Shown here in pieces: positions 48,099-59,109 of a DNA stretch of 64,000 bases; the stretch's first letter is position 1, and each line of letters opens with the position of its first letter. The stretch is from Cryptomeria japonica (Eukaryota; Streptophyta; Pinopsida; Cupressales; Cupressaceae): the NCBI RefSeq assembly GCF_030272615.1, contig NC_081406.1, forward strand, positions 166,641,521-166,705,520, written 5' to 3'. The translations under genes and the position numbers were made by a program. The notes under the pieces were generated by a model. It did no database searches, was not told the origin of the DNA, and was given only the letters and a program-made list of their open reading frames with translations.

Positions 48099-48110
48099 AA
48101 AGGGGGAGAT
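48099..48110 (+). promoter_or_regulatory. Polypurine tract of copia-2
   Basis: AAAGGGGGAGAT directly before the 3' LTR, identical to the copia-1 and copia-3 tracts. Another GGGGAGAG block lies near 47953. Confidence 0.85.
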
Positions 48111-49156
48111 TGTTGGTATTTTGGTATGGTTTTGTCGTTGATGTCAACACCTACTAAACACTATCAACTCTGGCATTTTGGAGAATCAACAACATTCACC
48201 GGCAAGCAAGTGACTTATGCACAGTCACCGGTATATGGTACACCGGCAGGATATAATGTTCACCGGCACTTGGAGTAGCATGGAAAACACATAATTATGT
48301 CGAAGACATCTTTTTGACACTTTGTCTTAAAGATTGGTTTATTGGAATATTTCTATTTGCATATTTGCTATTACCGACAAATAGGTCTAGGTTATACACC
48401 GACAGGTTTATCTTTTCCAGATCAGCATGGCACACTATGGAGATATTTTATTATTGTTGTAAATGCATCAAGCTGACATGTTGAATCGGTTATTGCATCG
48501 GATATTGTTTTTGTAAATTAATTTTATTATAATATCCTTTAGAGCCGACCTACTAAAATTGGTCTTAGGCTATGATATAAATGAAAGATCTTATTTGTAA
48601 GATCGAATGTGGAATGCGAAAAAGAATTGTGTGAAGGTATATGCGAAGATAAGCAGAGCTATACATGCAGACATCATTTGAAGATTGAAGGAGGTTTTGT
48701 GAAGACAAGCAGAACTACACCGGTACTGAATCCAGCATGCAAAGATGCTAAATTATGCAGTACATTCTTATTGGATTTAACCATCCAACTGTAAGTCAGT
48801 GTGACTTCCCATTTGTGATTGAGCAGTGAGCTCTAGGCGCTTGGCCTTTCTGCATGTGCAGACCCCATTTGTATGCATTTACTATCTGCAGTAGTATCAT
48901 CTGATTGTGGGTAAGGTTTCCCACCGTGGTTTTTTCCCTTACAGGGTTTCCACGTACAAATATTGGTGTTATGTGTTGTGGATGACTTTATCTTTCTGTT
49001 TCATGCATTAATGCTTACCGGTATTGCAATTAACTGATAAAATTGTGTACTGGCATAAAAGACTAGTTCACCGGTATTGTGCATTAAAGTTATTTAAGAT
49101 TGAAATTATTAGACAACTGATTCACCCCCCCTCTCAGTTGTCCCCGGGACCTAACA
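48111..49156 (+). repeat. 3' LTR of copia-2
   Basis: Matches 42495-43546, including the TATAAAT box (48576-48582) and the 61-codon frame (48609-48794). It keeps several CCGGT/CCGGC words that are changed in the 5' copy. Confidence 0.95.
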
Positions 49157-50582
49157 ATATGACCCCTAACAGCGTCATATAGTGTCCTAAGGGGTCATAT
49201 GGTGTCCTAAGGGGTTACAGAACACCATATGACCCCTTAGGACACCATAAGACCCATAACGACACCATATGATGTCCTAAGGGGTCATATGGTGTCCTAA
49301 GGGGTCACAGAACACCATATGACCTCTTAGAACATAGTATGACCCCTAACAGAACCTAATGGATCATATGGTGTCTAAGGGGTCATACTATGTCCTGTGA
49401 CCCCTCAGCACACCATACAACTTCCAACGACACCATATGGTGTCCTAAAGGGTTATAGGATACCATATGACCCGTTAGGACACAATATGACCTGTAACAA
49501 AGCCTAAGGGGTCATATGGTGTCCTAAGGGGTCATAGGATACCATATGACCCCTAACGACACCATATGGTATCCTAAAGGCTCATAGAACACCATATGAC
49601 CCCTTAGAACACCATAAGACCCATAACAACATTATATGGTGTCCTTAAGTTTCATGAGACACCATATGACCCTTTAGGACACAATATGACCCCTAACGAT
49701 ACCTGAGGGGTCATATGGTGTCCTAATCAGTCATATGATTTCCTATGGCCCTTTAAAATACAATATGACCCCTTAGCACATCATATAACCCCTAACGATG
49801 TCATATGGTATCAAAAGGGGTTATAAGATGCCATACGCTATCCTAAGGTGTTATAAGATATCATATGACTCGTTAGGACACAATATGACCCCTAACAACA
49901 CCTAAGGGGTCATAGGACACCATATGAACCCTTAGGACACATATAACCCCTAATGACACCTAATGGGTCATATGGTGTCCTAAGTGGTCATATGACGTGT
50001 TATGACCCCTTAAGACACAATATGACCCCTTAGCACACCATACAACCCCTAACGACACCATATGACCCGTAAAGACACAATATAAACCCAAACAACACTT
50101 AAGGGATCATATGTTGTCCTAAGGGGTCATATGGTGTCCTAAGGGGTCATAAGACACCATATGACCCCTTCGGACACTATACGATCCATGATGACACCAT
50201 ATGGTGTCCTAAGGGGTCATAGGACACAATATGACCCCTAACTACACCTTAGGGGTCATATGGTGTCCTCAGTGGTCATATGATATCTTATGACCCCTTA
50301 GCACACCATACGAACCCTAACGACACAATATGGTGTCCTAAGGGGTCATAGGATACCATATGACCCCATAAGACACCATACGACCCATAACAACACCATA
50401 TAGTGTTTTAAGGAGTCATATGGTGTCCTAAGAGGTCATAGGACACCATATGACCCTTTAAGAGACAATATGACCCCTTAGAACACCATATGACCCCTAA
50501 CAACATCATATCGTGTCCTAAGGGTTCATATGACTCATTAGGACACAATATGACCCCTAACAACACCTACGGGGTCATATGG
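49157..50582. repeat. 10-bp-word dyad satellite, segment 4
   Basis: The end of the array, more diverged than segments 1 to 3 (more substituted words, for example ATGACGTGTT). It starts with the ATATG copy of copia-2 and stops near GGGGTCATATGGT before a purine-rich block. Confidence 0.93.
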
Positions 50583-51649
50583 TAAAGTTAGAGGTGAGGA
50601 TAGGTATGACAGATAGATGGCATTTGAGGAAGAGAGAATTAGAGAGAGTTGGGGGTAATTAGGGGATAGGAAAGTATCAATAAAGGGAGAGAGGGAGAGA
50701 TGAGGAGAGAGGTTCAAAGAGAGATGTCTAGAGAGAAGGTAATTAGGGGAAGGGGAAGGCGAGGGGGGAGAGAGAGGGAGGGAGTATCAACAAAGGAAGA
50801 GGGGGGAGAGATGGGGAGAGAGCCCCCTGATTACCCTCTCTCTAGCCCATCTCTTTGTTAATACTTCCCTCTTCCCCTCGCCTCCCCCTAATTATCCTCT
50901 CTCTATCACTCCCTTCACCTCTCTCCGCATCTCTCCCTCTCTCCTTTTGTTGATACTTACTCTTCTCCCTCTCTTCTTATTTGATAAATACACCCAACTC
51001 TCTCTCACATTATTTCTTTCCCTCAATTACACTCGATCACCTCTCTCCTCCTATGGGTTTATAGATACTTCCCTCTCCCCCTCTCCCCACCCCCTAATTA
51101 CTCTCTATGTCTCTCTTCACCTCTGTCCCCATCTCTCTTCTCTCTTTGTTGATGCTTTCCCCTCTTCCCCTCTCCTTCTACCCCCTAATAATCTCAAACT
51201 CTCCCTCTCATTCTCTCTTCACCCCAATCACCCCCTCCCTCTCTCTCTTCACCTTCCACCTAATTACCTCTAGCTCTCTCTCTCTCACTCTCTCTTCCCC
51301 CCAATTAATCTCTCCTTCTCACCTCTCTCCCCCTCTCCTTTTTTTGATACTTACCTACGCCTCTCCTTGTCCCCTCTGAATTTTGTTGTTACAGATGAGA
51401 AGGAAATGCAGAGAGACTAGTCTAGATCTTAGGGAAGAGAGTGGCATAGAGGATGAAATTATGAAGAGGTAGAAATATAAAAACCTTGTAGAGCTTGAGA
51501 GAATGAATGAGGTATTCAATGACAGTTAGAGATATAGGTCTAGAGAGAGATGTATAAATATGGACAAAAGAGAGGGAGGAAGAAACAAACAGGTGGAGTG
51601 ATAGGTTTAGGAGAGAGAGGTGGAGAAATGAACAAACATAGATAACATG
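50583..51649. repeat. Polypurine / polypyrimidine / polypurine block
   Basis: Purine-rich 50583-50820, pyrimidine-rich 50821-51380, purine-rich 51400-51649. The first two parts are imperfect inverted repeats: AAGTATCAATAAAGGGAGAG (50672) against the TTTGTTGATACTT end near 50968, with CCCCCTGATTACC at the turn. The pyrimidine part repeats a TTTGTTGATACTT-anchored unit several times (50945, 51138, 51337). Frames here are low complexity. Confidence 0.85.
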
Positions 51650-52110
51650 GTTTATCAAAATTTATCAAACTCAATAAAATTCATAAATTTTCTATTATTA
51701 ATTACTTATTTAGTTTATTTTGAGATGATTGTTACAAAAATTCATGCAATAGAGAAATCATATGAAAAAGTCATGAGTTTTTTATGTTTTAAAAATGAAG
51801 GATGAATTTAAATGAATTATAATTATTTTTTAAAACAAATAATTGAAAATCTAACTATTCCATATCATAGAGCTCTTAATTACCTTTTCAATGCCTATAA
51901 AAAATCAAAATTTCAATATAAAACGCAAAAGTTATGCCCAAATTACTAAAATATTTTTTTTTCAAAAACGGATATCCGATTTTAAAACATAAATTTTTCC
52001 CTCCATCTTTTCGTTTGGTTTTGCTTTGGGATTTGGCTTGGAAGTGACAAGCCTGAAAAGTCAACCGAAAAAACGTGTTTTTCAGTATTCTTTGATTTCC
52101 CAGACATTAC
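51650..52110. repeat. Right inverted arm of the satellite locus
   Basis: Reverse-complement match to 23640-24060, with best core 51881-51951 and the palindrome CGGATATCCG at 51969-51978. The GTTGACTTTTCAGG side (on the minus strand) loosely matches the outer part of the left arm. No clean terminal boundary or target duplication was found. Confidence 0.7.
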
Positions 52111-53022
52111 ATTGGTGGCTGACAATTTTTTTTTATAGCCAAAATTGATAAAACAAAAAGGGTTTTCTAAGGATGTTCTCAACTTTCCAACAATATAAAG
52201 CTCGTCTTATTTCGACTTTAATAAATAATTATTATTTATTTACTAATTGAATTCTGACAAAAGTCCTGATTGAAAAACACTCATTACTTTCAAACCGTAT
52301 AACATTTTTTGACTCTGAAACATGCTTCACATCTTATGCTTCGTCTACTATAGGGAAAAATTTAAAAAAATTGAATTTCATAAGGTTTTGACCAAGTTAA
52401 GGTGGTCAGACGTAGGAGTTTCTCAATTTCTGAAAAATTGTAGTAAAAAGTTCATAAATAATTATTTACTTTATAAAAAATTATAAAATAATGTGTCACA
52501 TCCGGACATGAGGCTAATAATTATATTATAAATCTCATAAAAAAATATTATGATTTAATTGTGATTAAGGTGGTCAGACATACACCTACTTCTTATTTTT
52601 TTCCTGAAATTTTAGTACTACTGCATTGAAATTTGAAATTTTCATCAAATAGGATTTTTTTTCAAAAAACAACTAGTAGCTTAGAAACCACATGAAATTT
52701 TCGATAGATTCTCTTCTTACATATTTTAAAAATAATGTTTATAACTTATTCAATTATTCATGTCAAGTTGCATAACTCTGACTTTTTGAAATTTCATTGC
52801 CACTTAAGGGCCTGTTTTGACACACCATGATCCTGTACATACCCATATCTCATATTCTAATTTGCCCTAACTTTGTACTAAATAATTATCTTATAAATAT
52901 GCTTTCTCGCCTCTTCATGGAAATTATTCAAGTGCTCTACTAAGACTTCAATAGTTCTGTATTCTCCTTTGTATATCTTCCTTAATTTTAAAAAAAAATT
53001 TAGAACTAATTTCATATACAAC
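52111..53022. other. AT-rich unassigned sequence before copia-3
   Basis: No coding frame. The word TTAAGGTGGTCAGAC occurs twice (about 52397 and 52565), spaced 168 bp, in diverged context. The last five bases (ACAAC) are the copia-3 target copy. Confidence 0.55.
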
Positions 53023-54602
53023 TGTTGGCATTGACAAAACCGGTTAATCCAAAGAACCGATATATGTGCTGAGATTTGTCATTCATGTCTAACACTGACC
53101 GATGGAGTGGTGTATCTCAGTAGTAAAGGTGATGACTTGTAATCACATGGAAACAACATAAGAGACAAATGACCAAAGTTCAATAAGCTCAAGGGAAGAC
53201 AGACTAAGCTAACCGGTCTATCACTCAAGAAGATCGGTGTTGAGGGCAGATCTTCAAGTTGGTAATTCTGATGATGATGAAGTCACAAAAGGTGACTTAG
53301 GCAAGAAGGATTGAGGTTGTATGCAAACCGGAACCTCATTGGCAAATAGGGAAAGAGACTTGATGTTAGCACCGCAAACCGGCAATCAAAGGATGAACCG
53401 GTAATATAGAGCACGATTATACCAGAACACCGGTGAGGCAGAAGGAAGATAGGTGATCACCATAAATCTCGAAGCGATGATAGGTTATTTAGTTGCGGTG
53501 GAAAAAGGTGAGTTGGTGAGCTTGTGTCTACGTCAAACTAAAATTTGGTGAAGTCAACTTCCGTCATCATGCAATTAAGCCATGATTACTTGCGAATTTT
53601 CTGGTTCGCATTTATATGACTGAACCCGACCCAAAAGTCACTATTTTTGGGAGATGCGGTGGCAGAATTGGTTGAGTAGTTGGCGGAGTTGTTGCAAGGC
53701 ATGCAGAGAAAAAGTGGGAAATTTTTGAATTTGAAATCCTCTTAAATCTGTGATTGCATTGATTAAGGAAACACCTGAAGGTGAGGGCAAAGAATGTATA
53801 AAGTATTTTGAGTTCATTCAAAATATTCTTGATCGTAAAATTTGCAAAGTACAGATCTTGTAGAAGGCGATCCAAAGTGCAGACCAGAGTGAGAGGTAGT
53901 GCTATTAGCAAAGCAGAGAGTGTGTGAGGTAGATCGACAGAATGCAGAGCCGAGGGTCAGAGGACTAGCAGAGTGCAGAGCCGAGGATCAGAGAACCGGC
54001 AGAGTGCAGAGTCGAAGTTTTAAGAAGAAAACCGCTGTTGTGCAGAGCAGACACAACTGGTGCAGATGGTGCATGATTTTCATTGTGATATGATCAAGCT
54101 ATCAGTAGCTACTCCAACAGATCATTATTTTGCTGCTTTTTAACCATTGCAACTTAGATCCCTTAACCGGGTGGACTTTAACAGGTCCCTCTGTAAAAGC
54201 CCTTAACCGATTGACATCTTAATTGATGCTCTTAAGTCCTTTAACTAGGCTACCTTTAACAGGGTAAAGGCACTAACAGGCCTTAAACAAAATCCCTTGA
54301 CCGGGTGGCACCTAATCGTGTCTTTGTAATCTCCTAACAGGAATGGCTCTTCACCGGGCATACTCTAGAAGAGTACAAATTTTGTGAGTTCCTACTCACA
54401 TCGTGGTTTTCTCCCATTTGGGTTTCGACGAAATAAATCTTGGTGTCACTGTATATCTTTTCATGCATGCATATTCTTCTGCAGTAATTATGTGTATTGA
54501 TGATTATTAAGATAGTGCAGATTTGAGTTTAAATTTTTAATTGTGTAAAACTAGTAAAGTGTCGATTCACCCCTCCCCTCTCAGCACCGGTTGGGACTAA
54601 CA
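53023..54602 (+). repeat. 5' LTR of copia-3
   Basis: TGTTGGCATTGAC...GGGACTAACA. A TATAAAG box lies at 53797-53803. Short repeats GCAGAGTGCAGAGCCGAGG near 53940-54010 occur two to three times. A 99-residue antisense frame (53612-53911) is kept in both LTRs without recognisable domain. Confidence 0.95.
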
Positions 54603-54604
54603 AT

Positions 54605-54616
54605 TGGTATCAAAGC
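54605..54616 (+). promoter_or_regulatory. Primer binding site of copia-3
   Basis: TGGTATCAAAGC, one base different (G to A) from the site in the other elements, which would weaken tRNA pairing. Confidence 0.85.
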
Positions 54617-54668
54617 CTCGTTCCTTACATTCAGAAAAGTCTAACAGCTTAAGGAGAGATCAAAGATA

Positions 54669-55655
54669 ATGAAAAAGGAGGGTCCTAAGTTCTCTAAGGA
54701 GAATTGCACCTTATGGTGTGGTAGAATGAAACTCTACCTAAGAACCCTAGGAGAACAATACTAGAACCATGTACTCATAGAGTACAATTAACCTACACGG
54801 GTTCTCACTCCAGATCAGATCAAAGAAAGGCAAGACACCATTGCTACTATGGATCTGATTGCTAGCACCTTATCTGACAATGACTATGTTGAGGTTCAAG
54901 ATTTGAAAACAACCTTTCAGATGTGGAATAAGCTGAAGACTGTCTATGGAGGAGATCCTCATGTTCAAAAGGCTAAAGTAGAGAGCTTGAGAGGAAAATA
55001 TGATGAGATGAGGATGCAGGAAGGAGAAAATATAGAGCAGTATAGCAAAAGAATAAAGGATGTAGTAAACTTAATTAAAAGTGCTGGAGGAAATCTTGAA
55101 GAGGATGATGTGGTCAGCAAAATCTTGAGAACCTTGCTACCACAATATTCCATAAGGGTTTCTGCAATCCAAGAACTCAAATCTTCGGGAACAGTTAATG
55201 TTTCGCTTGACTCACTGATCGGTAAGTTGACTGCTTTTGAATTGAGCAACTATGACAATAGTGTACCAAAGATTGATGTTGCTTTCAAAGCTTCCATGAT
55301 GCATGCACCAACAAGGAGAAGAAAAGAAACCGGAAGTCGTTCTACAACAAAGACCGGTCACTCTCATGAAAGTGACAATCTGTTATCTGAAGAACAGGAA
55401 CAAGATGAGATTGAAGCTCTATTGGCAAGAAGATTGCCAAGAGGAAAAGGAAAGTATAAAGGTAAATTACCCTTAAAGTGCTTCTCTTGTAATAAGATAG
55501 GTCATATTGCATCCAGCTGTCCTGACAATGATAGAGATAGAAGGATAATTTCAAAAGCTATAAGGACAAGAGCAAGGAGTGCTATCTTGCAGAAGGAGGA
55601 GTTACCGATGAAGAATCAGAAGGATCTAATAGAGATGGAATTGCATTTGTGGTAG
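54669..55655 (+). pseudogene. gag: copia-3 gag
   Basis: The ATG at 54669 starts MKKEGPKFSKENCTLWCGRM. Stops at 54762 (TAG) and 54789 (TAA) cut the N-terminus. From 54849 the frame is open: WNKLKTVYGGDPHVQKAKVE, LLPQYSIRVSAIQELKSS, GKLTAFELSNYD and the intact knuckle CFSCNKIGHIASSC. A frameshift near 55545 makes the last 35 codons (after DRDRR) out of frame; the real continuation (KECYLAEGGVTDEESEG) lies in another frame and leads into protease. Confidence 0.9.
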
Positions 55656-57280
55656 TTAAGGAAGATAACACAGAGGAAGGTGATATGGCACTGATTTCTA
55701 GTTCAAACCACTGTGGAGATTGGGTAATTGACAGTGGTTGCACTCACCACATGACCGGTGATAGAAACAAATTCCTCAACATGGATGATTGCAATGGAGG
55801 AACTGTGAGATTCGGCAATGATGCTCCTTGTGTAGTAAAAGGTAAGGGATCTATAGCCCTAAATGATAAAACAAATTGTGAAGATGTTTATTTGGTAGAA
55901 GGGCTAAAATATAGTCTGTTAAGTGTTGCACAACTTAACAATAAGGGTTACCGGTTAGAATTCAATGAAGGAATATGCAAAATAAATGACAAATCAGGAA
56001 GTCTGATTGCTACCGGTAAACAATCTAGAGGCAATTTGTTTCACCTAGACACCACCATAGGTAGTTGTCTAATGGAAAAGGTAGAAGACGGTTGGTTGTG
56101 GTACAAAAGACTGTGTCATGTTAACTTTGATAGCATAGCAAAATTCAGTAAGATGAAGTCTGTCAGAGGTATGCCTAATATAGTAAAACCTGAAAATGTT
56201 GTGTAAAGAATGTCAACTAGGAAAGTTGACCGGGTCTAGTTTCAGCAGCAAATCTTTTTCATATAAAAATGTGCTGGACTTAGTTCATATAGACCTGTGT
56301 GGTCCTATGAGAACCAAGAGTTTCTATGGAGACCGGTATTTCATGTTGTTTGTGGATGACTTTTCAAGAATGATGTGGGTTGTATTCTTGAAAGAAAAAT
56401 TTGAAGTCTTTCACATGTTTAAAGTCTTCAAGGCTTGAGTAGAGAGAGGAACCAATAAGAATCTGAAATGTCTAAGATCAGATAGAGGAGGAGAGTTCAC
56501 CTCTCAAGAGTTCATGAATTATTGTGAAGAACAAGGGATTATGAGACAAATGTCTGCACCAAGAACACCTCAGCAGAATGGGGTTGCTGAAAGAAGGAAC
56601 AAAACTCTTATTGATTGTGTGAGGACTCTGATGATATAGAAGGATATTCCACATATCTTCTGAAGAGAAGAAGTGAGCACTCCTGTGTACGCCTTGAACC
56701 CGATACAGGTAAAGAAAGGGACAAATAAAACTCCATATGAATTATGGTGTGGATACTCACCTAATGTCTATTATTTCAAAGTATTTGGAAGCAGGTGCTA
56801 TATCAAGAGGGATGAGTACTCTGGAAAATTTGATCCCAAGAGTGATGAAGGAACCTTCTTAGTTTACTCCGCAAAGATTAAGACATACCAGTGTTTGAAT
56901 AAAAGGACCGGTAAAATTGTGGAGAGTGCAAATATCAGAGTAGATGAGTACTCTGAGAAAAATGAATAGGATAGCAAGAGTGAACCAAATGACTATAAAG
57001 GGTTCGAGTACACTATACCGGTGGATCCTGTTGAAGAGGATCTTGTTGAAGTGGCAAATGAAGAAGCTTGTGAAGTAGAACCTGCACAACCGGTAGAAGA
57101 AGCTCCATGAAATGAACTGGTATTAGAAAAGTATGTCAGAAACAATCACTCTGCTGAAAATATCATTGGTGACAAAGATGCAGGAGTACTAACCATAAGA
57201 AGAGCAAGAGAGAATGCATGTTTGCTCTCCATAATTGAGCTCAAAACAACAAAGGAGGCTCTAAAAGATGATGACTAGAT
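55649..57280 (+). pseudogene. pol: copia-3 protease and integrase
   Basis: Protease WVIDSGCTHHMTGD (Asp at 55730). Integrase zinc part YKRLCHVNFDSI and CKECQLGKLT, with a frameshift between them near 56195. The core keeps Asp in LVHIDLCGPM, Asp in LRSDRGGEF and Glu in NGVAERRNKT, but the frame is cut by TGA 56436, TAG 56637, TGA 56661, TAG 56967, TGA 57108 and TAG 57276. At least two of these stand where Trp is usual (TGG to TGA or TAG). Confidence 0.88.
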
Positions 57281-58770
57281 CGAAGCCATGGAAGAAGAAC
57301 TGGAGCAGATTGAGAAAAATGAAACGTGGACTCTAGTGCCCAGACCGGAAAACAAAAATGTGATAGGCATTAAATGGGTGCTAAGAAACAAAATGGATGA
57401 AACCGGTAAAGTGATAAGAAACAAAGCAAGATTAGTCTACAAACGCTATGCTCAAGAAGAAGTTTTGGACTATGGAGAAACCTTCACACCGATGGCCAGG
57501 CTGGAAGGGGTCAAAATTATGCTGGCCTATGCTGCTTACAAAAATTTCAAAGTTTACCAAATGGATGTCAAATCGGCATTCTTAAAAAGTGTTTTAGAAG
57601 AAGTATACATAGAGCAACCAGAAGAGTTAGCATCAAAAGATGAAAGAATATGGTATGCAGGTTGCAAAAGGCTCTATATGGGCTAAAACAAGCACCAAGA
57701 GCTTGGTATGAGAGGCTACACTCATATCTACTAAGCATAGGGTTCAATAGAACCAATGATAATAATAACATGTATCTGAAGACCGGAGATGAAAGAAAAC
57801 ATCTAATTGTTGAGATCTTTGTAGATTACATCATCTTTGGAGGAGATGATGAGATGAGCAGAGGTTTTGCAAAACAAATGAAGCAAGAATTTGAGATGTC
57901 CATGATTGCCGAGATAAAATTCTTCATTGGCTTGCAAGTCTCACAGCTAAAGAATGGCATATTCATTAGCCAGACTAGGTACATAAGGGAAATTCTGAAG
58001 ACTTTTGGAATGGAAGATTGCAAACCTGTTGGAACTCCAATGGTTACAGGTTGCAAGCTCTCTAAATATGATGAGGCTCATGAAGTGAATGAGACACTTT
58101 ACCGGTCCATGATCAGTAAGTTGCAGTATGTAGTACACAGTAGACCAGACATAGCACAAGTTGTTGGTTTGGTTGCCAAATTTTTTGCAAATCCGAAGGA
58201 GACTCATATGGTGGTATTCAAGAGAATATTTAGATACCTAAAGGGGATTGGTGAGTATGGTCTCTGGTATCACATAAGGGAGACTTCAGCTTAAGTGTCT
58301 TCATTGATTCAGATTGGGCAGGGAACATTGATGATAGAAAGAGCACTAGTGGAGGTGCATTCTTTCTTGGAGATAGGATTGTGTCTTGGACAAGCAAGAA
58401 GCAAAATTGCATATCTCAATCCATAGTTGAGGTTGAGTATGTGGCTGCTGCAATCAACTGCACACAGATAGTTTGGATCAAGCAATTATTGGAAGGTATC
58501 CAAGAAAAGGTGACTGGACCGGTAGTGATTCACTGTTACAACACCAGTGCCATCGACATATCCAAGAATCTGATGATGCATTCCAAGACAAAGCATATAG
58601 CTATCAAATATCACTATCTAAGGGAACAGGTTCAAGAAAAGGAAGTGATGTTGGAGTATATACCAACAAAAGAGCAGGTCGTTGATATCTTCACCAAGCC
58701 ACTACAGAAGGATACCTTTGAATACCTCAGAGGTAAGTTAGGGATGATGCCCCTACCTACAATAAAGTAA
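57281..58770 (+). pseudogene. pol: copia-3 reverse transcriptase and RNase H, catalytic residues lost
   Basis: [40 protein letters not shown], then a frameshift near 57640 and [13 protein letters not shown]. The polymerase box reads FVDYIIFGG, so the second Asp is Tyr. A further frameshift near 58290 precedes RNase H. There the STAEAEYV block reads SIVEVEYV and the usual DNTSAI reads YNTSAI. The frame ends at TAA 58768-58770. Confidence 0.9.
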
Positions 58771-59097
58771 GTAAAAAGGGCTCTATATAAATCCGGTATG
58801 ATTTCTTTATTAAAAAAAATCTCTAAGACTAGATTGATAAGTGTGGACTACTTTGGTTAGGGGGGCAATCTTGTAAGTGTACTAAAATGCATCTTTGGCA
58901 TTGTTCTCAAAGGGGGAGATATGATTATAGTGTTTGAGCATTGGTAAGTAGTGATTGAGTTGAAGTTGTTGAAATAGAGTATTACCAGTGTTAGGGGAGA
59001 TATTCATTACTAAAGAGCAGAAGTAATGACCGGGTACAGAAATGAAGAAAGTACATGCAACTGATAAGACAGACTCTGAAGTGTTACTATCAATGCC

Positions 59098-59109
59098 AAA
59101 GGGGGAGAT
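59098..59109 (+). promoter_or_regulatory. Polypurine tract of copia-3
   Basis: AAAGGGGGAGAT next to the 3' LTR. An almost identical copy (CAAAGGGGGAGATATGATTA) lies about 190 bp upstream near 58910, after GGCATTGTTCT. Confidence 0.85.

Larger units (their letters stand above)
42495..49156 (+). mobile_element. Ty1/copia retrotransposon, nearly full length (copia-2)
   Basis: 6662 bp with LTRs of 1052 and 1046 bp, primer site, gag-pol in one original frame, and a polypurine tract. Target duplication ATATG (42490-42494 and 49157-49161). It belongs to a family distinct from copia-1: LTR sequence, length and gag differ, and it is rich in CCGG words. The LTRs differ mainly by transitions, several of them at CCGG sites of the 3' copy that are changed in the 5' copy. 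Five stops and one frameshift make it non-autonomous. Confidence 0.96.

Noticed and set aside
53612-53911. Antisense 99-codon frame in copia-3 LTRs (also 59701-60006)
   Set aside because: Same reason: LTR duplication, no recognisable domain.
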